DNA from: Shewanella putrefaciens
GTDB lineage: Bacteria > Pseudomonadota > Gammaproteobacteria > Enterobacterales > Shewanellaceae
Length of the DNA stretch: 64,000 bases
Assembly (NCBI RefSeq): GCF_016406305.1
Contig: NZ_CP066369.1
Location: forward strand, 3,614,501-3,678,500
Direction: 5' to 3'
Below, one piece after another: positions 57,809 through 64,000 of the stretch (position 1 is its first letter; the number at the start of each line of letters is the position of its first letter). The position numbers and the translations under genes are program-made. The notes under the pieces are model-generated. The model was given only the letters and a program-made list of their open reading frames with translations, searched no databases and was not told the origin of the DNA.

Positions 57809-57861
57809 CTCAAACTCAAGCTCAAGCTCAAGCTCAAACTCAAACTCAAATTCAAACTCAA
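57809..57861. repeat. Hexanucleotide repeat (CTCAAR)n downstream of queG
   Basis: About nine imperfect copies of CTCAAA/CTCAAG start one base after the queG TAA. Units differ only at the sixth base except for one TTCAAA. The array lies between queG and the metE terminator and is noncoding. Confidence 0.88.
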
Positions 57862-57886
57862 TTTTCCTAACAAGCTAAAATGGCAG

Positions 57887-57915
57887 TAAAAAACCAGATA
57901 TATCAATATCTGGCT
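57887..57915 (-). terminator. Terminator of metE
   Basis: CCAGATAT pairs with ATATCTGG (4-nt loop) and on the minus strand is followed by TTTTTT, about 37 bp after the metE stop. Confidence 0.82.
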
Positions 57916-57951
57916 TTATGGGGATAATGCCTACTGCCTAAAACTACCCCC

Positions 57952-60234
57952 TTAGCCAAGGCGGCGACGCAGTTCGCGGGTCGCATCGACCATATTTTTC
58001 AGCGCAGGTTCTACCTCAGCCCAGGTGCGAGTCTTAAGGCCGCAATCTGGGTTAACCCAGAGTTGGCGCACTGGCACTTTTTGCGCGGCTTTTTCGATAA
58101 GCTGCACCATGGCCTCAACACTTGGGGTATTGGGCGAGTGGATATCGTAAACGCCAGGGCCAATTTCATTTGGATATTCAAAATCTTCAAAGGCGTTGAG
58201 CAGCTCCATGCGTGAACGCGAAGTCTCTATGGTGATCACGTCCGCATCCATGGCGGCAATCGCGGCAATCGTGTCGTTAAACTCGCTATAGCACATGTGA
58301 GTGTGTATTTGGGTTTCATCCACCACACCTGCCGCACTCAGTTTAAAGGCATTGACCGCCCAATCTAAGTAAGCCTGCCACTCGCTTTGCTTTAATGGCA
58401 GCCCTTCACGGAAGGCGGGCTCATCAATTTGAATAATACCAATGCCCGCATGTTGTAAATCGACCACTTCATCACGAATCGCCAACGCCAATTGGGTGGC
58501 AATGGTATCGCCGCTGATATCTTCACGGGCGAATGACCAATGCAGAATCGTCACCGGCCCCGTTAACATGCCTTTGACCGGCTTGTCGGTGAGACTCTGC
58601 GCAAACTCAGCCCAATCAACCGTCATGGCCTTAGGGCGGCTCACATCGCCATAAATCAAGGGCGGCTTAACACAGCGAGAACCATAGCTCTGCACCCAAC
58701 CATTTTTGGTAAAGCCCACACCTTCGAGTTGCTCGCCGAAGTATTCCACCATGTCATTACGCTCGGCCTCACCGTGTACCAGCACATCAATACCCAGTTT
58801 GAGCTGACGGTCTATGGTATCGCGGGTCACTTGCTGCAACTGCTCGGTATATTGCGCATCGCTCAACTCTCCTTTACGCCAGCGACTGCGCAGGCCTCGG
58901 ATAGCCGGCGTTTGTGGGAAGGAGCCAATAGTGGTCGTCGGCAGCAATGGCAAACGATACTTGCGCTGCTGCACCGCTTGGCGCTCACTAAACTCACTAA
59001 CACGTTCATAATCGGCTTGAGTCAGCGCAGCAACACGGGCGATCACCTGAGTATCTGCCGCCAGAGCCTTGGCCTCACGGCGGGCCACACAGGTGTTAAC
59101 TATCTCCTTTGCCGCGACAGACTCAGGTGCCAGCAGCAATTGGCGCACATTGGCCAGTTCCAGCAGCTTTTGCTTCGCAAACGCAAGCTGCTGACACAGC
59201 GTCGGGGCAAGTGTCGTTTCGACCTCTAAATCCACAGGGCTGTGTAGCAGTGAGCATGAGGTGCCAATCCATAGGCGTGAGCCCTCAGGTGAACATAAGT
59301 CACGGGCAACACTGCCGATACGATCGACAATCAGGTCAACCTCTGCCGCCCACACATTGCGACCATTGATGACACCAACAGACAGAATCTGATCTTGCCT
59401 TAAGGCATTGGCAAACAAGGCTAATTGCTCAGGCGCAGTGACAAGATCTAAGTGCAGACCGACAACGGGCAGCGCGGATACCAAAGCCTGATGATGGCTA
59501 ATGCTGCCATAGTAACTCGTGAGTAAAATCTTCACTTGAGCCGTTTTAAGTGCTTGATAAGCATCGCTAATCGCCACTTGCCACTCGTGAGTTAATTCGA
59601 GCGCCAGGATCGGCTCTTCAAGCTGTACCCAAGTCACACCCTGCGCAGCAAAACGCGCAAGAATGTCGGCATAAGTCTTTAATAAATTAGGCAATAAACT
59701 CAGTTTATCGAAGTCCTGACCCACGGTTTTAGCCAGGTACAAGTAACTCACGGGACCTAGTAACACGGGCTTGGCCTGATAACCCAGCGCCTGCGCCTCG
59801 GCCACTTCATCAAAAAACTGCTCATAGGCGATAGAAAACACTTGGTCTTGCTTAAGCTCTGGCACTAAGTAGTGATAGTTAGTGTTGAAATACTTCGTCA
59901 TTTCCGAGGCTGGCGCATCGGTGCCAGTTGGCGCACGGCCACGGGCAACGCGGAATAAGGTATCAAGATCGATTGCGCCTTCACCGCGGTGGCGATCTGG
60001 GATGGCATTTAAAGTCGCACTCAGGGTTAACACTTGATCGTAAAAGGCAAAATCCCCTACCGGCACTTGCTCAATCCCGGCGGCCACTTGCCATTGCCAA
60101 TGGGTACGACGTAACTCCTTGGCCACTCCATGCAGCTCAGCTTGAGTGCTTTCTCCACGCCAGTATTTTTCGAGGGCAAACTTCAGTTCACGACGACGCC
60201 CGATACGGGGAAAACCAAGACTGTTTAATTGCAT
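57952..60234 (-). CDS. metE: Cobalamin-independent methionine synthase
   Basis: Transfers methyl from 5-methyltetrahydropteroyltriglutamate to homocysteine. At 760 residues it has both barrels: N-terminal LGFPRIGRRRELKFALEKYW, and C-terminal LLPTTTIGSFPQT, IDEPAFREGLPL and the zinc/homocysteine motifs HTHMCYSEFND and VNPDCGLKTRTW. A long divergent region with three met boxes and a MetR site separates it from metR, the classical metE/metR arrangement. metE and the B12-dependent path may coexist; metH is not in the window. Confidence 0.97.
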   Translation of the reverse strand: MQLNSLGFPRIGRRRELKFALEKYWRGESTQAELHGVAKELRRTHWQWQVAAGIEQVPVGDFAFYDQVLTLSATLNAIPDRHRGEGAIDLDTLFRVARGRAPTGTDAPASEMTKYFNTNYHYLVPELKQDQVFSIAYEQFFDEVAEAQALGYQAKPVLLGPVSYLYLAKTVGQDFDKLSLLPNLLKTYADILARFAAQGVTWVQLEEPILALELTHEWQVAISDAYQALKTAQVKILLTSYYGSISHHQALVSALPVVGLHLDLVTAPEQLALFANALRQDQILSVGVINGRNVWAAEVDLIVDRIGSVARDLCSPEGSRLWIGTSCSLLHSPVDLEVETTLAPTLCQQLAFAKQKLLELANVRQLLLAPESVAAKEIVNTCVARREAKALAADTQVIARVAALTQADYERVSEFSERQAVQQRKYRLPLLPTTTIGSFPQTPAIRGLRSRWRKGELSDAQYTEQLQQVTRDTIDRQLKLGIDVLVHGEAERNDMVEYFGEQLEGVGFTKNGWVQSYGSRCVKPPLIYGDVSRPKAMTVDWAEFAQSLTDKPVKGMLTGPVTILHWSFAREDISGDTIATQLALAIRDEVVDLQHAGIGIIQIDEPAFREGLPLKQSEWQAYLDWAVNAFKLSAAGVVDETQIHTHMCYSEFNDTIAAIAAMDADVITIETSRSRMELLNAFEDFEYPNEIGPGVYDIHSPNTPSVEAMVQLIEKAAQKVPVRQLWVNPDCGLKTRTWAEVEPALKNMVDATRELRRRLG

Positions 60235-60337
60235 ACCATATCTTCCTTTATTTGAGATAAGCCATATTCGGCACTAGCACCCAGCAGATGGTGTTTTCTT
60301 GGCAACTTTTCGCATTTAAGCCTAGATAAATCACAAT

Positions 60338-60361
60338 GGGCGTCTGGACGTCTAGAAGTTT
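60338..60361. promoter_or_regulatory. MetJ operator: three tandem met boxes
   Basis: GGGCGTCT, GGACGTCT and AGAAGTTT are adjacent 8-bp units with 6, 7 and 6 matches to the met box AGACGTCT. They lie in the divergent metE-metR region, 104 bp from metE. SAM-loaded MetJ would repress both genes. Confidence 0.82.
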
Positions 60362-60409
60362 ATTGTGATAGTCTCTATGCCAGCAACCGAATTGATTTCA
60401 AGCACAACA

Positions 60410-60422
60410 TGAGCGAAATTCA
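60410..60422 (+). promoter_or_regulatory. Candidate MetR-binding site
   Basis: TGAGCGAAATTCA matches the MetR consensus TGAA-N5-TTCA with one mismatch, 12 bp before the metR ATG. A second weaker match (TGATTTCAA) lies 20 bp upstream. Confidence 0.55.
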
Positions 60423-60434
60423 CTTGGAGTGATC

Positions 60435-61340
60435 ATGATCGAACTAAGACATCTGCGAACCTTAATGGCACTGAAGGAAAGTGGCAGCCTAGCGGGCGCA
60501 GCCAAAAAACGTTTTGTCACTCAATCCGCTCTCTCCCATCAAATTAAGGAGTTAGAGCAACGAATTAACTCGCCCATTTTTGTGCGTAAAAGTAAGCCCC
60601 TCTCCTTTACTCAAGAAGGCGCACGGCTATTGCACCTCGCCGAAGAGATTTTGCCTAAGGTGTTGGAGACGGAAACCGATCTCAAAAATGGCTTGGAGAC
60701 AGAAACCAATCAGCTCAGAGTCGGGATTGAATGCCACAGCTGTTTTCGCTGGTTAATGCCTGTGATGGAGCAATTTAGGCAAGATCATCCGCAGGCCGAG
60801 TTAGACTTATCAAGCCGTCATCTGTTCGACTCGCTCAATGCCCTAGAAATGGGTGAACTCGATATAGTGCTGACATCGGATCCCGTGCCAGGGCACTCGC
60901 TCGCCTATCAGCATTTGTTTGATTTTGAAGTGAAGTTAGTGGTCGCCAAAGATCATCCCTTAGCAAAAGAAGCCTATGTTACGCCCAAGCAATTGGCGCG
61001 CTTACCCATTATCAGCTATCCGGTGCCACTGGCGCGTTTAGATATTTACCGCCACTTTTTAGAGCCCGCGGGCGTCGAGGCTGGTGAACAAAAAACCTGC
61101 GATTTGACCATGATGTTATTGCAGCGCATCGCCTGTAAGGACGGTATCGCCGCCCTGCCAAACTGGTCAATCAACGAAGGACATGGCCTAAGCCTAACTA
61201 CGGTAAAACTGGGGCAAGAAGGGTTAAAACGTCCTTTATTCGGCGCCTATCGCCGCCACAGTGCGAATTCCGCCTTAGTACAAAACTGGCTGCAGCTGGT
61301 GGCGAGTGAAGGCTTAGCTCGTCAGCAAAAGTCCAATTAA
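60435..61340 (+). CDS. metR: Methionine biosynthesis LysR-type activator MetR
   Basis: Homocysteine-responsive activator of metE and other methionine genes. 301 residues from ATG at 60435 (GGAG 5 nt upstream; the open frame begins at a GTG two codons earlier). The N-terminal helix-turn-helix LRTLMALKESGSLAGAAKKR, then FVTQSALSHQIKELEQ, is followed by the effector domain with GIECHSCFRWLMPVMEQF, as in E. coli MetR. Divergent from metE; autoregulation is expected. Confidence 0.94.
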   Translation: MIELRHLRTLMALKESGSLAGAAKKRFVTQSALSHQIKELEQRINSPIFVRKSKPLSFTQEGARLLHLAEEILPKVLETETDLKNGLETETNQLRVGIECHSCFRWLMPVMEQFRQDHPQAELDLSSRHLFDSLNALEMGELDIVLTSDPVPGHSLAYQHLFDFEVKLVVAKDHPLAKEAYVTPKQLARLPIISYPVPLARLDIYRHFLEPAGVEAGEQKTCDLTMMLLQRIACKDGIAALPNWSINEGHGLSLTTVKLGQEGLKRPLFGAYRRHSANSALVQNWLQLVASEGLARQQKSN

Positions 61341-61356
61341 GTTTTTGACACTTTAA

Positions 61357-61389
61357 TAAAAAAGCCTGCAATCGCAGGCTTTGTTTTTA
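61357..61389. terminator. Bidirectional terminator between metR and the HDOD gene
   Basis: AAAAAAGCCTGCA pairs with TGCAGGC-type TCGCAGGCTTTGTTTTT on the other side (7-bp GC stem), with A and T runs flanking. Confidence 0.85.
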
Positions 61390-61399
61390 TCAAAATATC

Positions 61400-62128
61400 T
61401 TAGAGCGGATTAAGCAATAAACCGCGCATTGACAATACTCGGCGCAGGATTAACCCAGGCGAATTTGGGTTACGGGTCTGGCGCAGATTATGGGCGATCA
61501 TAAACTCTTGGCGCAGATCTTGGTCGAGATCTAAGGCCTCGAAGGCCTCTATGGTTAAAGTTTGCTGCTGGTTATCAATCAAAGACTTAATCACGCTTAA
61601 CGGGAAAGACTCCTCCGAACTGGCATTCAGATAGGCAAAGGCGGTGAGTGCAATAATTTGGCCAAATACACTAAATAACGCTAGGGTTTGCACTTCATCG
61701 GGATCGACATCCATTCCCTTCATTTCGGCTAAACTATCAACCGCATCGGTAGCGATATTTTCGGTTAATTTCCAATAACCTTGCACTAACTTCTTATAGG
61801 GTTGTGGCAATTCATCGAGGCGTTCTTTCAAATAAAACGTGAAGGCATAGCGGTAGATATTCACTTGGCCTAAACGGATTAGGGCATCTTTTAAGGAACG
61901 TGATTTAGGATTTACTACGCCAGAAGCCTGCGCCGAATTGCTACGCATCAACATATGCGCCGACAATGCCGGATCGCTCGAAATAATATCGATCACATTA
62001 CGAATATCGCCTTCGGCAAGGATCGCCTTTTTGAGCGGAATAAGAATTCCTCGGCGGCCAATCACTTGCTCTTCATTCGCTATGATGGCTCTCACTTGAG
62101 TAAAAACCTGTTGCTCAAGATCTGTCAT
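61400..62128 (-). CDS. HDOD domain-containing protein
   Basis: A 242-residue stand-alone HDOD protein: RNVIDIISSDPALSAHMLMR, SRSLKDALIRLGQVNIYRYA and LALFSVFGQIIALTAFAY. HDOD is an HD-like helical fold without the metal-binding HD doublet, used in Shewanella and other signalling systems, often as a scaffold. No receiver or other domain is attached. Its partner is not evident here. Confidence 0.88.
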   Translation of the reverse strand: MTDLEQQVFTQVRAIIANEEQVIGRRGILIPLKKAILAEGDIRNVIDIISSDPALSAHMLMRSNSAQASGVVNPKSRSLKDALIRLGQVNIYRYAFTFYLKERLDELPQPYKKLVQGYWKLTENIATDAVDSLAEMKGMDVDPDEVQTLALFSVFGQIIALTAFAYLNASSEESFPLSVIKSLIDNQQQTLTIEAFEALDLDQDLRQEFMIAHNLRQTRNPNSPGLILRRVLSMRGLLLNPL

Positions 62129-62344
62129 AAGACACTTTACACCTGTTAATTAGCTATAAGATGATTCGAATACCGCTCACATCATACCCAAACTACAAAG
62201 AATTTCAGCCCTAAGTCGCAGAATAATTGTGACAATCCTGAAGAGCCGTAGATTCACAGCACAAGCTGCACATAAATATAGGGTTAAGTGATAAAGAATA
62301 CACCCTGAATGTGGATTTTTCTCTGTGCAGGCGCCAGAAATAAC

Positions 62345-62373
62345 AAAGCCAGACTCAGTCTGGCTTTAAAAGG
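62345..62373 (-). terminator. Terminator of the TonB receptor gene
   Basis: AAAGCCAGAC pairs with GTCTGGCTTT (2-4-nt loop) and is followed on the minus strand by GTTATTT, 20 bp after the stop. Confidence 0.82.
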
Positions 62374-62392
62374 TTAAATATCAATCCCAAGC

Positions 62393-64000
62393 TTAGAAAC
62401 GGTAACCTACCGTAAAGCGAATATCCCGGCCACGGCCAGCGTAATAGCCATCATATGTTCCACCAGCATAATAGCCGGCACTGACATAATCTTTATCAAA
62501 TAAGTTATCGATACGCAGGCTGGCTAACCAAGCGTCACGGGTGTAATTAAGGGCTAAATTGCCGAGCACATAACTGGCAAGTTTATCGCCTTCATTGCCG
62601 TTATCCCCTTCAACAAAGCGCTCGCCGGTATAAATCGCCTCGGCAAATACTTGGAAATGCTCGGAAAAATCCATACTGAGATAACCGCGTCCCGTGTGCT
62701 CCGCCACCCAAGACAGGGCTTTGCCCTCATTCACGCCGTCGGTAAATTCGGCATCGATATAGTTATATTCCAGCCCTAACTGCAGCGCTTGAGTCACCTG
62801 CCAATCCCAATCGGCACTCGCACCATAACGGCGTGAAGCATCGGCATTCACGTTCGCCCCTTGGAAGCTACCGCCATCAGGCTTTTCGGCGCTCGGATCG
62901 AAGACTATTTCATCTTCTAAATCGAGGCGATATAAGCTCACGCGCAGGCTTTGGCTAGCCAGAGTCCAATCCCAACCCGCCTCATAGGAGCGGCCCGTCT
63001 GCGGCTTTAGGCCATACACATCTTTCGGGGTGTAGGCTTGCTCATCGACCTTAGCGAAACGGAAGTTTTCATCACCGCGTAGATACAATCTGTGCTCCGT
63101 GCTCGGACGATAGTTTAGGCCCAACTCGAATGCGGTCGCATCTTCATCTAAATCGATGCCATTTGGATAGACATTGCCATCGACTAACTCATCGGTCACC
63201 CGCGCATAACGTCCGCCCACCACATAACTTAAGGTGTGGCTTAATGGCACAGTGGCTTGCAGGTAAGCACTTTGCATGTCCTGCACATTGCTTCGCGCCA
63301 TAGAATCGTAATCGGCCTTACCACGGCTGATATCTAAGCCTGTCACTAGGTTTAGCTCGCCTTGGCGAGTGTTGTAGTTAGCTAAAGCTTTGGGACTAAA
63401 CATCAACAGCGAGCGGGTGTTATGGCTACCCGCGCCCCAATTAACGGAGCTGACTAAGGTATCGCTGTAATCCAGATCCACCGCTAACGCCCAGTTCTGG
63501 TTAAGCTGATGCTGATAACCGCTGCGCGCCGCTGTGGTCATCTCATGGACATATTCGCTGCTATTGGAAGACTGACGTGGGTCTTTGTTGAACAGATCTT
63601 TGGTCAACGCCCCCGGATTTTCACGGTCATCGTCGTAATAGCTGGTTTCAACGAAGAAAGAGTCTGTTGCGGTTTTATATTGAATGCGGCCAAGGATAGA
63701 GCCGGTTTCGTTGGCATTATGCTGGCGATAGTTGTCGCCTTGGTTGTAGCTACCGGTCAAGAAATAGCGCCAATCCTTGTTGATCGCGCCGGACACATCG
63801 CCACGGCCTTCGTAGGTATTAAAGCTACCACCGGATAATTGCACACTGCCGCCGGTATTCTCAGGCGATTTAGTGACAATGTTGATCACCCCACCGACAG
63901 CCTGATCGCCGTAGAGCACACCCGCACTGCCGGATAAAATCTCAATCCGTTCAACAAGATTTAGGGGGATTGCATTTAAGCTAGGGGCGGCGATATCAAT
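62393..64000 (-). CDS. TonB-dependent outer-membrane receptor, C-terminal part (cut by window edge)
   Basis: The frame continues past the right edge with no start; 535 residues are visible. The first residues (SLNAIPLNLVERIEIL, then SGSAGVLYGDQAVGGVINIV) are the end of the plug domain. The barrel follows and ends IRFTVGYRF. Aromatic and Asp/Asn-rich loops (NNYRQHNAN-like, DDDRENPGAL, GNEGDKLAS) and a YYAGGTYDGYYAGRGRD segment near the end are typical of siderophore- or B12-type receptors. Ligand is not recognisable without the N-terminus and neighbours. Confidence 0.9.
   Translation of the reverse strand: MDIAAPSLNAIPLNLVERIEILSGSAGVLYGDQAVGGVINIVTKSPENTGGSVQLSGGSFNTYEGRGDVSGAINKDWRYFLTGSYNQGDNYRQHNANETGSILGRIQYKTATDSFFVETSYYDDDRENPGALTKDLFNKDPRQSSNSSEYVHEMTTAARSGYQHQLNQNWALAVDLDYSDTLVSSVNWGAGSHNTRSLLMFSPKALANYNTRQGELNLVTGLDISRGKADYDSMARSNVQDMQSAYLQATVPLSHTLSYVVGGRYARVTDELVDGNVYPNGIDLDEDATAFELGLNYRPSTEHRLYLRGDENFRFAKVDEQAYTPKDVYGLKPQTGRSYEAGWDWTLASQSLRVSLYRLDLEDEIVFDPSAEKPDGGSFQGANVNADASRRYGASADWDWQVTQALQLGLEYNYIDAEFTDGVNEGKALSWVAEHTGRGYLSMDFSEHFQVFAEAIYTGERFVEGDNGNEGDKLASYVLGNLALNYTRDAWLASLRIDNLFDKDYVSAGYYAGGTYDGYYAGRGRDIRFTVGYRF

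Overview
The window looks like a chromosomal segment of a Shewanella-type gammaproteobacterium (Alteromonadales). The gene content supports this: a periplasmic tetraheme flavocytochrome c, many TonB receptors, and diguanylate-cyclase, EAL and HDOD signalling proteins. A nearly enterobacterial core-gene order (yajG-ampG; hemA-prfA-prmC; lolB-ispE-prs; metE/metR) also fits. The genus is an inference from gene content. No rRNA, tRNA, insertion sequence, prophage or CRISPR array was recognised.

Layout. 1-8.8 kb: the 5' part of mpl, a PilZ-like protein, a membrane fatty-acid-hydroxylase-type enzyme with a DUF2804 protein, an outer-membrane barrel, then yajG, a periplasmic cyclophilin, a small orphan, ampG, yajQ and a VanZ-like protein. 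8.9-12.3 kb: a PanE-like reductase preceded by tandem mini-ORFs, glnK with a sigma-54 promoter, a deleted amtB remnant, and a CSS-motif/EAL phosphodiesterase. 12.4-17.7 kb: a visibly AT-richer accessory block (DUF819 membrane protein, LysR regulator, porin and a divergent flavocytochrome c) that reads as a self-contained anaerobic respiration module for an unidentified unsaturated acid. 17.9-21.4 kb: kdsA, a second DUF819 protein, sirB1 and sirB2.

21.5-28.4 kb: a mixed accessory stretch (GNAT, TetR plus a lipoprotein amidohydrolase, HxlR plus SDR and zinc-free MDR oxidoreductases, an orphan membrane protein). It separates sirB2-sirB1-kdsA from hemA-prfA-prmC, which are contiguous in E. coli. 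28.6-34.6 kb: housekeeping genes prmC, prfA, hemA, lolB, ispE and prs. 34.7-39.1 kb: an HBM chemoreceptor and an ECF sigma / putative anti-sigma / DUF4097 operon.

39.2-64 kb: rsuA, a hexapeptide acetyltransferase, an M13 peptidase, an exported RelA/SpoT-like protein, a SMI1/KNR4-like plus DUF4447 pair, a large TonB receptor, a PH-domain protein, an Nramp relative lacking the usual metal-binding motif, a DUF1456 protein, a NAD malic enzyme, a small orphan, a PAP2 phosphatase, a TPR-GGDEF cyclase, a solute-binding protein, queG, metE and metR with clear MetJ/MetR operators, an HDOD protein, and a TonB receptor cut by the window edge.

The most interesting items are the flavocytochrome module with its perfect 11-bp dyad and two flanking DUF819 paralogs, the exported RelA/SpoT-fold protein, the Nramp-like protein without DPGN, the amtB deletion behind an intact glnK, and the structured prs leader. 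All family calls are from reading the sequence; no database search was run.
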